A stretch of DNA of 64,000 nucleotides. It comes from Longispora albida DSM 44784. GTDB lineage: Bacteria; Actinomycetota; Actinomycetes; Mycobacteriales; Micromonosporaceae. A model generated the notes under the pieces. It did not search any database. It was given only the letters and a program-made list of their open reading frames with translations, and was not told the DNA's origin. Positions 1-8,202 of the stretch are shown here, in pieces; position 1 is the first letter of the stretch, and every line of letters begins with the position of its first letter. The DNA lies in assembly GCF_000379825.1 (NCBI RefSeq), contig NZ_KB903838.1, forward strand, positions 1,046 through 65,045. Direction: 5' to 3'. The position numbers and the translations under genes are program-made.

Positions 1-1470
1 GGGTTCAGCGGTGGCCGTCCGGGTGGCGACCGTGGTGGATACCGTCCGGGTGGCGATGACCGTCCGCGCCGTGACTTTGGCGACCGGGGCGACCGTGGTG
101 GCTTTGGTGGTCGTCCGAGTGGGGACCGTCCGGGCTGGCAGGACCGTGGTGGCGACCGGGGTGGGTTCCGTCCGGGTGGCGATGACCGTCCGCGTCGTGA
201 CTTCGGTGACCGGGATCGCGGTGGCGACCGTGGCGGGTACCGTCCGGGTGGCGATGACCGTCCGCGTCGTGACTTTGGTGACCGGAACGACCGTGGTGGC
301 GACCGTGGCGGGTTCCGTCCCGGTGGCGATGACCGTCCGCGCCGTGACTTTGGTGACCGGGATCGCGGTGGCGACCGTGGTGGCTTCCGTGGCGGGGATG
401 ACCGTGGCGGGTTCCGGCGTGACGACCGGGGGAGCTACCCGCGCCGCGACGAGCAGCCGCGTGAGGGCTTCGTGCGTGAGGGCCGGGAGGACGAGGGCCC
501 GAAGCCCGAGACTCTTCCGCTGCCCGAGGGCATCGACCCGCTGGACCTCGACGACGAGGTGCGCGAGGAGCTGAAGACGCTGGGCAAGTCGCTGGCCGAG
601 GCGGTGGCCGGGCGGCTGGTCGCGACCGGCGAGCTGGTCGACGTGGACGCCAAGCAGGCACTGGAGCACGCTCTCGTCGCGCGCCGGATGGCCGCGCGGG
701 TTCCCGCCGTGCGGGAGGCCGTGGGTATCGCGGCGTACCTGAGCGGTGAGTGGCAGCTGGCGATCGCCGAGCTGCGCACGTACCACCGGCTCAGCGGCAA
801 GCTCACGCACATCGCGATGATCGCCGACTGCGAGCGGGCGCAGAGCCGCCCCGAGCGGGCCATCGACCTGTACCGGAACACCGACCAGGCGCTCCTGGAC
901 CGTAGCGAGCAGATCGAGCTGCTGATCGTCGCGGCGGGTGCCCGGATGGACATGGAGCAGGCCGACGCCGCGCTGGCCATGCTGCGGGTACCGGAGCTGG
1001 ACGGCGCTGACGACGCGCTGGAGGCCGCGCCGCTGCGGTACGCGTACGCGGACATCCTGCTGGCTACGGGCAAGCGGGACGAGGCGTACGAGTGGTTCGC
1101 GAAGGCCGCCGCCGCTGACACCGAGGGTGAGACCGACGCGGCTGACCGGCTCCTGGAGCTGGACGGCGTCAGCCTTGAGGACGGCGACGAGGACGAGGAC
1201 GGCGACGGCGAGCCCGTCGACGCGTTCGACGACGAGAACGACGACGACGAGAACGACGACGAGGACGAGGAAGAGGTCGACGACTCGTCCAACGTGATCG
1301 ACGACGCCGACGAGGATCTCGACGACGACTTCGAAGACGAAGACGAGGACGAGGACACCGACGCCGGCGAAGACGCTGCCGGGGACGAGCCGGAGGACAA
1401 GGGCCCGTCGAAGGCCACGCCGCCGAGCACCTCTCCCTTCCTGGCTCCGGGTGCCGACGAGAAGCGGTGA
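1..1470 (+). CDS. RG-rich, TPR-like protein with acidic tail (5' truncated)
   Basis: The reading frame is open from base 1, so the true start lies upstream of the window. The first ~150 residues are low complexity, rich in Arg, Gly and Asp, and built from repeats of a unit like RPGGDDRPRRDFGDR. This resembles RG/RGG RNA-binding tracts. A helical region follows (about 540-1160) with Ala-rich helix pairs typical of TPR-like proteins. The last ~90 residues are almost entirely Asp/Glu. A TPR-type protein at this place, before a HAD phosphatase, tlyA and NAD kinase genes, matches Rv1691 of M. tuberculosis. The stop overlaps the next start as GTGA. An RNA or ribosome link is inferred only from the basic/acidic low-complexity ends. 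Confidence 0.8.
   Translation, partial: GFSGGRPGGDRGGYRPGGDDRPRRDFGDRGDRGGFGGRPSGDRPGWQDRGGDRGGFRPGGDDRPRRDFGDRDRGGDRGGYRPGGDDRPRRDFGDRNDRGGDRGGFRPGGDDRPRRDFGDRDRGGDRGGFRGGDDRGGFRRDDRGSYPRRDEQPREGFVREGREDEGPKPETLPLPEGIDPLDLDDEVREELKTLGKSLAEAVAGRLVATGELVDVDAKQALEHALVARRMAARVPAVREAVGIAAYLSGEWQLAIAELRTYHRLSGKLTHIAMIADCERAQSRPERAIDLYRNTDQALLDRSEQIELLIVAAGARMDMEQADAALAMLRVPELDGADDALEAAPLRYAYADILLATGKRDEAYEWFAKAAAADTEGETDAADRLLELDGVSLEDGDEDEDGDGEPVDAFDDENDDDENDDEDEEEVDDSSNVIDDADEDLDDDFEDEDEDEDTDAGEDAAGDEPEDKGPSKATPPSTSPFLAPGADEKR
40..400 (+). repeat. in-frame tandem repeat encoding RG-rich units
   Basis: Repeat units begin near 40, 166, 238 and 313, with spacings of 126, 72 and 75 bases. Each encodes a ~24-residue unit containing RPGGDDRPRRDFGDR followed by RGGDRGG. 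The spacings are multiples of three, so gain or loss of units keeps the frame. Confidence 0.8.
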
Positions 1471-2276
1471 CGATGCTCGTTGACAGGTACGACGCCGTCC
1501 TGCTGGACCTGGACGGCGTCGTTTACCTGGGTGAGGAGCCCGTGCCGGGTGCCGTCGAGGCGATCGCCCGGCTGAGGTCGGCCGGTGTGCCGGTCGGGTA
1601 CGTCACCAACAATGCTTCACGGGGCGCCGGCGAGGTCGCCGCCCTGCTGAACAAGCTGGGAATCGCCGCGGTGGCCGCTGAAGTGGTCACCGCGGCTCAG
1701 GCTTCGGCCCGGCTGCTCGCCGAGCGTTTCCCGCCCGGGACACCCGTGCTGGTGGTCGGGTCGGACGCGCTGCGGGCCGAAGTGGAACTCGCCGAGCTGG
1801 TGCCGGTCCGGGAGGCAGGCACGGCTGAGGCCGTCGTGCAGGGTTACGGGCCGCAGGTCGGCTGGGCCGACCTGGCCGAGGCGAGTGTCGCGATCCGGGC
1901 TGGTGCCCTGTGGGTCGCGACGAACACCGACAAGACCCTCCCGTCGCCGCGCGGGCCGCTGCCGGGAAACGGGTCGCTGGTCGCGGCCCTGGCGACAGCG
2001 CTGGGGCGGCAGCCGGACGTGGTGGTCGGCAAGCCCGAGCCGACGTTGCTGTGGAGCGCGGCGAAGAGCCGTGGGGCGCAGCGGCCGTTGTTCGTCGGGG
2101 ACCGGCTCGACACGGACATCCTGGGCGCGCATCGAGCCGGTTTCGACAGCCTGCTGGTCCTCACCGGGGTGTCCACCGCAGCGGAAGCCGAGCTCGCGCC
2201 AGCCGCGGAGCGGCCGACCTACGTCGGGGGCGACCTTGGCGCGCTTTTCGCAGCAGGTACAAAGGAAAAGGTCTGA
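1467..2276 (+). CDS. HAD-IIA family sugar/glycerol phosphatase
   Basis: This is a 269-residue HAD-superfamily hydrolase of the NagD type. The nucleophile motif is LDLDGVVYLGEEP near residue 14, with motif II VTNNASRG, a C2-type cap in the middle, and the late motif VGDRLDTDI. The GTG start overlaps the previous stop (GTGA); an ATG two codons later is possible. The M. tuberculosis counterpart at this position, Rv1692, is reported as a glycerol-3-phosphate phosphatase. I infer a similar small-phosphoester substrate. It is probably cytoplasmic and co-transcribed with the upstream TPR gene. Confidence 0.88.
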   Translation: MTMLVDRYDAVLLDLDGVVYLGEEPVPGAVEAIARLRSAGVPVGYVTNNASRGAGEVAALLNKLGIAAVAAEVVTAAQASARLLAERFPPGTPVLVVGSDALRAEVELAELVPVREAGTAEAVVQGYGPQVGWADLAEASVAIRAGALWVATNTDKTLPSPRGPLPGNGSLVAALATALGRQPDVVVGKPEPTLLWSAAKSRGAQRPLFVGDRLDTDILGAHRAGFDSLLVLTGVSTAAEAELAPAAERPTYVGGDLGALFAAGTKEKV

Positions 2277-2280
2277 CGGG

Positions 2281-2619
2281 TTAGAGCAGGGTCCGCAGCT
2301 TCAGCAGGTCGCCGAAGCTGGCCTTGACCGAGACTCTGCCCTGCGCCCAGGCCTGGGCGAAGTTGAGCTGGCCGTCCACGAGCGAGACCAGGTCGTCGCT
2401 GGTCACGATCAGCCGGATCTTCGCGTCCGGGTCGTCGCCGTCCGTGATGTCGTGCAGGCGGCCGTCGGCCAGGCGGCAGCGGAACGCCGCGCCCAGATCC
2501 TTGATCGTGCAGGCCATCGCCCTGTCCAGGGAGATCTTCTGCTGTACCTGCGCGGCGTTGGCCGCCAGCTTCGCGTCGAGCTTCTCGAGCGCGGTGCGGC
2601 ATTCCTCCAGCGTCGCCAT
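2281..2619 (-). CDS. SCP2 sterol-carrier-like domain protein
   Basis: This is a 112-residue protein from ATG 2619, preceded on its strand by a strong AGAGGGGGG ribosome-binding tract. The pattern AFRCRLADGRLHDITDGDDPDAK followed by VTSDDLVSLVDGQLNF and QGRVSVKASFGDLLKL is characteristic of the SCP2/alkyl-sulfatase C-terminal fold, where a hydrophobic tunnel binds lipid. It is the only minus-strand gene inside an otherwise plus-strand cluster and its stop lies 5 bases from the HAD gene's stop. The ligand cannot be told from the sequence. It is too small to be an enzyme on its own, so a lipid carrier or accessory role is likely. Confidence 0.75.
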   Translation of the reverse strand: MATLEECRTALEKLDAKLAANAAQVQQKISLDRAMACTIKDLGAAFRCRLADGRLHDITDGDDPDAKIRLIVTSDDLVSLVDGQLNFAQAWAQGRVSVKASFGDLLKLRTLL

Positions 2620-2712
2620 GAACCCCCCTCTGCGAGACACATCGCCGATCGGTCACGCTACCCGAAAGACTGACGGGTAGCGTGACGGGTGAGTAGAAGG
2701 GGGTGTGCGGCG

Positions 2713-3213
2713 ATGCAGGAGGCATGGCGGGCGTACCTGGAACTGGCTCTGGGCCTGACCGAGGCGTCGAAGAAGAAGGCGATGAAGGTCGCCAGGAAGC
2801 TGGTCGCGGAGAGCGGCTCGAAGGCCGGTCAGGCGCAGGCGATCGCCGAGGAGCTGATCTCGACCAGCCTGGCGAACCGTGAGGCCGTCGGCAAGCTGGT
2901 CCGCTACGAGCTCGACCGCGCACTGGGCCGGGTGGGCCTGGCGACGGCGGAGGAGGTCGCGGAACTCACCGAGCGGGTGCAGGACCTGGAGCGGAAGCTG
3001 CGGGCCGCCGAGGCAGCCGCCGCGTCGCCCGAGCCGGCCCCGTTCGTGAAGAAGGCCCCGGCGAAGAAGGCCGCGGCTGGGAAGGCACCGGCTGAGAAGG
3101 CGCCTGCTCAGAAGAAGGCCGTGAAGAAGGCTGCCGCTTCCGCCGCTCCGGCGAAGAAGGTCGTGGCCAAGAAGGTCGTGAAGAAGGCTGCGGCGAAGAA
3201 GGCCGCTGAATGA
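2713..3213 (+). CDS. PhaF-like phasin with histone H1-like Lys/Ala tail
   Basis: This is a 166-residue protein. ATG 2713 is preferred because AGAAGGGGG lies just upstream; a GTG at 2689 would sit before that site. Residues 1-100 are amphipathic helix ending in RYELDRALGRVGLATAEEVAELTERVQ, a pattern seen in polyhydroxyalkanoate-associated phasins. Residues 110-166 are a basic tail of PAKKAA/KKA repeats like histone H1/AlgP. The two-part layout is that of PhaF, which tethers PHA granules to the nucleoid. No PHA synthase gene is visible here, so granule function is inference and a nucleoid-binding role is equally possible. The stop overlaps the next small gene (ATGA). Confidence 0.7.
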   Translation: MQEAWRAYLELALGLTEASKKKAMKVARKLVAESGSKAGQAQAIAEELISTSLANREAVGKLVRYELDRALGRVGLATAEEVAELTERVQDLERKLRAAEAAAASPEPAPFVKKAPAKKAAAGKAPAEKAPAQKKAVKKAAASAAPAKKVVAKKVVKKAAAKKAAE

Positions 3214-3359
3214 CCGAGAGTACGGGCTCGACGCGGGTGGACGAGGCGCTCGGGCAGCTCGCCGAGGCCGCCGTGCTGCCGCCCGCCGAGCAGGTCGCAG
3301 CGTTCGAGGCCGCGCACCGGGCACTGCAGGAGACGCTGGCCAGCGTCGACGAAGCCTGA
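3210..3359 (+). CDS. conserved small acidic protein (Rv1693 position)
   Basis: This is a 49-residue ORF starting at the ATG that overlaps the phasin stop (ATGA) and ending 10 bases before tlyA. It is Ala/Glu-rich and predicted helical, with the stretches STRVDEALGQLAEAA and HRALQETLASVDEA. A small gene of about 58 codons, Rv1693, occupies the same place immediately before tlyA in M. tuberculosis. The tight overlap and spacing support translation. The function is unknown. Confidence 0.65.
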   Translation: MTESTGSTRVDEALGQLAEAAVLPPAEQVAAFEAAHRALQETLASVDEA

Positions 3360-3369
3360 TGGGTGCCTG

Positions 3370-4206
3370 ATGGCGCAGCGCAGGAGACTCGACGCCGAGC
3401 TGGTCCGGCGCAAGCTCGCCCGCTCGCGTGAGCACGCCGGCGAGCTGGTCGCGGCCGGCCGGGTCGAGGTCAAGGGCACGACAGCGACGAAGGCGGCCAC
3501 CTCCGTCGACCCTGCGGACGCGATCCGGGTGATCGACGACGGCGGGACGGAGTACGCGTCGCGCGGCGGGCACAAGCTGGCTGGCGCGCTGGCGGCTTTC
3601 CCTGCGATCGTGGTGGAGGGACGGCGCTGCCTCGACGCGGGCGCTTCCACGGGCGGCTTCACGGATGTGCTGCTCAAGGCTGGTGCGGCGTCGGTCGCGG
3701 CGGTGGATGTCGGCTACGGGCAGCTGGTCTGGGCGTTGCAGAGCGACGAGCGGGTGCAGGTGCACGACCGGACCAACGTCCGGACGCTGGCTCCCGGCGT
3801 GATCGGCGGCCAGGCCGAGCTGACGGTCGCCGACCTGTCGTTCATCTCGCTGCGGCTCGTGCTTCCGGCCCTCGCGTCGTGTACCGCTGACGGCGGGGAC
3901 CTCCTGCCGATGGTCAAGCCGCAGTTCGAGGTGGGCAAGGAGCGGGTCGGTTCCGGCGGGGTGGTCCGCGACCCCGAGCTGAGGGCCGAGGCCGTGCTCG
4001 ACGTGGCGGCCGCCGCGTGGGAACTCGGGCTCGGTGTGGCGGGCGTCGCACGGAGCCCGCTGCCCGGCCCATCGGGCAATGTGGAATTCTTCCTCTGGCT
4101 GCGGCGCGACGCCCCGCCGGCCACCGAGGCGCTGATCCGGTCCGTTGTGGTGGATGGGCTCGGCAGCGCCACGTCCATGACAGACGGTATGGGGGAAGCT
4201 GAGTGA
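3370..4206 (+). CDS. tlyA: TlyA family rRNA 2'-O-methyltransferase
   Basis: This 278-residue protein has an N-terminal S4 RNA-binding domain (about 5-60) joined to an FtsJ-type Rossmann methyltransferase. The SAM-binding motif is DAGASTGGF (89-97). The K-D-K-E catalytic set is visible as Lys69 (SRGGHK), Asp155 (VADLSF), Lys183 (MVKPQF) and Glu239 (NVEFF). In mycobacteria TlyA methylates cytidine 2'-OH groups in 16S and 23S rRNA and so makes ribosomes sensitive to capreomycin. Its stop overlaps the NAD kinase start (GTGA), indicating an operon. Length and motifs are complete. Confidence 0.95.
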   Translation: MAQRRRLDAELVRRKLARSREHAGELVAAGRVEVKGTTATKAATSVDPADAIRVIDDGGTEYASRGGHKLAGALAAFPAIVVEGRRCLDAGASTGGFTDVLLKAGAASVAAVDVGYGQLVWALQSDERVQVHDRTNVRTLAPGVIGGQAELTVADLSFISLRLVLPALASCTADGGDLLPMVKPQFEVGKERVGSGGVVRDPELRAEAVLDVAAAAWELGLGVAGVARSPLPGPSGNVEFFLWLRRDAPPATEALIRSVVVDGLGSATSMTDGMGEAE

Positions 4207-5093
4207 GCCGGGTCGCCTTGCTGGTCACGCACACCGGGAAACGTGCGAACACCGAGCATGCCCGTACGGTGGCGCTGGATCTGGCGAGCGCGGGGTTCGA
4301 GGTGCGGATCCTGGCCGAGGAGGCCGGGGACCTGGAACTGCCCGGTACGGTGCCGGTGCCGGCTGACGTGTCGGCCGCCGAGGGCGCGGAGATCGTGTTC
4401 GCGCTCGGCGGGGACGGGACGCTGCTGCGCGGGGCCGAGCTGGCCCGGCCGGTCGGCGTACCGCTGCTCGGGATCAACCTGGGCAAGGTCGGTTTCCTGG
4501 CCGAGGCGGAGATCGGGGATCTCGACCAGGCGGTCAAGGACGTGGTGGACCGTTCGTACACAGTGGACGAGCGGATGACCGTCGACGTGACCGCCAGCCT
4601 GCACGGGACGGTGTTCGCCGAGTCCTTCGCGCTGAACGAGGTCAGCGTCGAGAAGGGCGACCGGGCGCGGATGCTCGAGGTGATGCTGTCGGTGGAGGGG
4701 CGGCCGTTGTCGCGGTACGGGTGCGACGGCATGGTCGTCGCCACGCCGACCGGGTCGACAGCCTACGCGCTGTCGGCTGGCGGGCCGGTGGTGTGGCCCG
4801 ATCTCGAAGCGCTCATCGTCTGCCCGATAAGCGCGCACGCGCTGTTCAGCCGCCCGCTGGTGACGAACCCGGCCGCCACGATCGGCATCGCGGTCGATCC
4901 ATACACGACATCCGCCGTGCTGTGCTGCGACGGCCGGCGCGTGTGGGACCTGCCGCCGGGCAGTGAGGTCACCGTACGCCGGGGCGTGCTGCCGGTACGG
5001 GTGGCGCGGCTGCGGCCCGGTTCCTTCACCGACCGGCTGGTGGCGAAGTTCGCGCTGCCGGTGAACGGGTGGCGGGGCAACTCCCGGGGCTAG
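4203..5093 (+). CDS. nadK: NAD kinase
   Basis: This 296-residue ATP-NAD kinase makes NADP+ from NAD+. The GGDGT motif is at 69-73, followed by LLGINLGKVGFLAE and the NE-containing segment ALNEVSVEKGDR. The TPTGSTAYALSAGGP stretch is the conserved nucleotide-binding loop. The GTG start overlaps the tlyA stop. Gene order tlyA-nadK-recN is conserved across Actinomycetota. Confidence 0.95.
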   Translation: MSRVALLVTHTGKRANTEHARTVALDLASAGFEVRILAEEAGDLELPGTVPVPADVSAAEGAEIVFALGGDGTLLRGAELARPVGVPLLGINLGKVGFLAEAEIGDLDQAVKDVVDRSYTVDERMTVDVTASLHGTVFAESFALNEVSVEKGDRARMLEVMLSVEGRPLSRYGCDGMVVATPTGSTAYALSAGGPVVWPDLEALIVCPISAHALFSRPLVTNPAATIGIAVDPYTTSAVLCCDGRRVWDLPPGSEVTVRRGVLPVRVARLRPGSFTDRLVAKFALPVNGWRGNSRG

Positions 5094-5152
5094 ACGTCCT
5101 GCGGGACGGCGTGGGTGGAGGGATGTCAGACCCACGGGCTAGGGTTCTCGGT

Positions 5153-6910
5153 GTGCTGGAGGAGCTCCGGATCACCGGACTGGGTGTCATCCACGAAGCT
5201 GTGCTGCCGTTGGCGCGCGGCCTGACTGTCATCACCGGCGAGACCGGGGCTGGCAAGACCATGGTCGTCGCGGGCCTCGGCCTGCTGCTCGGCGGGCGTG
5301 CCGACGCCGGGCGGGTCCGGGCCGACGCCGGGCGGGCCGTGGTCGAGGGCCGGCTGAGGCTGGCCGGGCCGGTCGCCGCCGCCGTCGCGGCCCGGGTCGC
5401 CGACGCCGGTGCCGAGCCGGACGACGACGGGAGCCTCGTGCTGGCCAGGTCGGTCACCACGGAGGGCCGGTCGCGGGCGCATGTCGGCGGCCGTTCCGTC
5501 CCGGCGAACCTGCTCGGGGAGATCGGCGAGCAGGCTGTCGCCGTGCACGGGCAGTCGGACCAGCTCCGGCTGCTCCGGCCGGCCGAGCAGCGGGCGGCGC
5601 TGGACAGGTACGCGGGGGCTGACCACGACAAGCTGCTCGCGGCGTACCGGGAGGTGTTCACCGCCTGGCGGCGCGCCGACGAGGAGCTGGCCGAGCTGAG
5701 CCGGTCGAGCCGCGAGCGGGCCAGGGAAGCCGACCTGCTCAAGCTGGGGCTCTCCGAGATCACCGCGGTCAGCCCGCTGCCGGGCGAGGACGAGGAACTG
5801 CGGATCGAGGCCCAGCGGCTGGAACACGCCGAGGGGCTGCGGCTGGCCGCGGCGACGGCGCACGCGGCGCTGACCGGTACCGAGGATGTCGAGGGTTACG
5901 ACGCCGCCGGGCTGCTCGGCGAGGCGCGGCGCTCGCTGGAGGGCCAGGGCCAGGTCGACCCGAAGCTGGCCGAGCTGGCCGGCCGGGTCGCCGAGGCGCA
6001 CACGCTGATCGCGGACGTGGCGGGCGAGCTGGGCACGTATGTCGCGGCGCTCGACGCCGACCCGGCCCGGCTGACCGCCATCTACGAGCGGCGGGCGGCG
6101 CTGCGGTCGCTGACCCGGAAGTACGCGGAGGATGTGGACGGGGTGCTGGCGTGGGCCGAGCGGGCCCAGCAGCGCATGTCCGAACTGGACGTCTCCGACG
6201 ACGCGCTGGCCGCCCTCGCCGACGAGCGTGACCGGCTGGGCGAGCGGGCCGCCGAGCTCGCCGCCCGGCTGTCCGTGGCGCGCTCGGACATCGCGGGGCA
6301 GTTCGCCGGCGCGGTGACCGCCGAGCTGGCGGGCCTGGCGATGCCGCACGCGCGGATCGAGGTGGCAGTGCTGCCCCGGCCCGCAGGCAAGGGCGAGGCC
6401 ACCCTGGCGGTGACCGGCGTGGAGCTGGGTGCCACCGCCGACGGGGTCGACGAGGTCGAGCTGCGGCTGCTCGCGCATCCCGGCGCGCCGGCCCTGCCGT
6501 TGCAGCGCGGGGCCTCCGGCGGCGAACTGTCCCGGGTGATGCTGGCCGTCGAGGTCGTCTTCGCCGGATCGGGCGGCCCGCCGACCCTGGTCTTCGACGA
6601 GGTCGACGCTGGCGTCGGCGGTCAGGCCGCCGTGGAGATCGGCAAGCGGCTCGCCCGGCTGGCGCACCGGCACCAGGTCCTGGTCGTCACGCACCTGCCG
6701 CAGGTCGCGGCGTTCGCCGACCGGCACCTGGTGGTCCTCAAGGACACCGGCGGCGCGGTGACGACGAGCGGCGTCCGGGTAGTCGAGGACAGCGAACGCG
6801 CCCGCGAACTGTCCCGCATGCTGGCCGGCCTGCCAGACTCCGACCTCGGCATCGCACACGCCGAGGAACTGCTGGCGGTGGCGGCGGCGGAAAAAGCCCG
6901 GCTGGGTTGA
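5153..6910 (+). CDS. recN: DNA repair protein RecN
   Basis: This SMC-like ATPase acts in double-strand break repair. From GTG 5153 the protein is 585 residues and begins MLEELRITGLGVI, the usual RecN N-terminus. Walker A is GETGAGKT (29-36), a long coiled-coil middle follows, then the ABC signature SGGELSRVML and Walker B LVFDEVDAGVGG. An ATG at 5123 adds ten residues, but it sits only one or two bases after a GGAGGG tract, which is too close. I therefore prefer 5153, with AGGG eight bases upstream. Confidence 0.93.
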   Translation: MLEELRITGLGVIHEAVLPLARGLTVITGETGAGKTMVVAGLGLLLGGRADAGRVRADAGRAVVEGRLRLAGPVAAAVAARVADAGAEPDDDGSLVLARSVTTEGRSRAHVGGRSVPANLLGEIGEQAVAVHGQSDQLRLLRPAEQRAALDRYAGADHDKLLAAYREVFTAWRRADEELAELSRSSRERAREADLLKLGLSEITAVSPLPGEDEELRIEAQRLEHAEGLRLAAATAHAALTGTEDVEGYDAAGLLGEARRSLEGQGQVDPKLAELAGRVAEAHTLIADVAGELGTYVAALDADPARLTAIYERRAALRSLTRKYAEDVDGVLAWAERAQQRMSELDVSDDALAALADERDRLGERAAELAARLSVARSDIAGQFAGAVTAELAGLAMPHARIEVAVLPRPAGKGEATLAVTGVELGATADGVDEVELRLLAHPGAPALPLQRGASGGELSRVMLAVEVVFAGSGGPPTLVFDEVDAGVGGQAAVEIGKRLARLAHRHQVLVVTHLPQVAAFADRHLVVLKDTGGAVTTSGVRVVEDSERARELSRMLAGLPDSDLGIAHAEELLAVAAAEKARLG

Positions 6911-7020
6911 GCTAACGTGAGAAGATCCCCGTGCGGTGGGCAGGGCAATTACGAGTATTTCGCCCATCTGCGCATGTCGCGGCCCGCAATGGCCGCCCTG
7001 GAGTGCCAAGATGGGGCTCG

Positions 7021-8202
7021 ATGAGGCTACCCACGCTGCGGCGCGCCCGTCCGGTCGAGGCGGGCGTGATCACCGGACCGGTGCGACTCGACCGACGGAC
7101 GAAGCGGCTCGCTGGCCGGCTCCGGCCAGGCGACATCGCGCTCATTGACCATGTCGACATCGACCGGGTCGCCGCCGACTCACTGGTGGCGGCCGGGATC
7201 GCGGCGGTGCTCAACGCCAAGCCCTCGATCTCGGGCCGGTACCCGAATCTGGGGCCGGAGGTGCTGATCGCCGCCGGGATCGTGCTGATCGACGACCTCG
7301 GCGAGGACGCGTTCCAGCGGCTGCGCGAGGGCGCGACCGTCCGGATCGAGGACAACGTCGTGTTCCTCGGCGAGGACAAGATCTCGGTCGGCGTGCGGCA
7401 CGACGCCGCCACGGTCGCCCGGGCGATGGCCGAGGCCCGTGAGGGCCTGTCCGTCCAGCTCGAGGCGTTCGCGGCCAACACGATGGAGTACCTGCGGCAG
7501 GAACGTGACCTGCTGCTCGACGGGGTCGGCGTGCCGGACGTGACGACCACGCTCAGCGGCAGGCACTGCCTGATCGTGGTCCGCGGGTACGACTACAAGG
7601 CAGACCTGGACGTGCTGCGGCCGTACATCCGGGAGTTCAAGCCGGTGCTGATCGGCGTGGACGGCGGGGCGGACGCTCTGGTCGAGGCCGGGTACACCCC
7701 CGACATGATCATCGGGGACATGGACTCGGTGTCCGACGACGTGCTGCGCTGCGGTGCGGAGATCGTCGTGCACGCCTACCCCGACGGCCGGGCCCCGGGC
7801 CTGGCCAGGGTCGAGAAGCTGGGCGTCTCGGCGATCACCTTCCCGGCGGCCGCGACCAGCGAGGACATCGCGATGCTGCTCGCCGACGAGAAGGGCGCGA
7901 CCCTGATCGTGGCGGTCGGCACGCACGCGACGCTCGTCGAGTTCCTGGACAAGGGCCGGGGCGGCATGGCGTCCACGTTCCTCACCCGGCTGCGGATCGG
8001 CGGGAAGCTGGTCGACGCCAAGGGCGTGAGCAGGCTCTACCGGTCGAACATCTCCGCGTCCTCGCTGCTCCTGCTGATCCTGTCTGCCGTCGCCGCGATG
8101 GGCGCGGCGTTCGCGGTGTCCACCGTCGGCCGCACGTTCCTCAACGTGGTCGCCGAGTGGTGGGACAATCTGATCTTCTCCCTGGACAGGCTGTTGTCTT
8201 GA
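7021..8202 (+). CDS. steA: SteA-like putative cytokinetic ring protein
   Basis: ATG 7021 gives 393 residues. Residues ~210-330 contain a thiamin-pyrophosphokinase-like fold with LIGVDGGADALVEAGYTPDMI and IIGDMDSVSDD. A C-terminal membrane helix runs through SASSLLLLILSAVAAMGAAF. In Corynebacterium glutamicum, SteA pairs with SteB in daughter-cell separation. Position between recN and mctB matches Rv1697. No separate SteB name can be assigned; the next gene, with one N-terminal TM helix, is the MctB/SteB-like partner. Its stop overlaps the next start (TTGA). Confidence 0.85.
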   Translation: MRLPTLRRARPVEAGVITGPVRLDRRTKRLAGRLRPGDIALIDHVDIDRVAADSLVAAGIAAVLNAKPSISGRYPNLGPEVLIAAGIVLIDDLGEDAFQRLREGATVRIEDNVVFLGEDKISVGVRHDAATVARAMAEAREGLSVQLEAFAANTMEYLRQERDLLLDGVGVPDVTTTLSGRHCLIVVRGYDYKADLDVLRPYIREFKPVLIGVDGGADALVEAGYTPDMIIGDMDSVSDDVLRCGAEIVVHAYPDGRAPGLARVEKLGVSAITFPAAATSEDIAMLLADEKGATLIVAVGTHATLVEFLDKGRGGMASTFLTRLRIGGKLVDAKGVSRLYRSNISASSLLLLILSAVAAMGAAFAVSTVGRTFLNVVAEWWDNLIFSLDRLLS

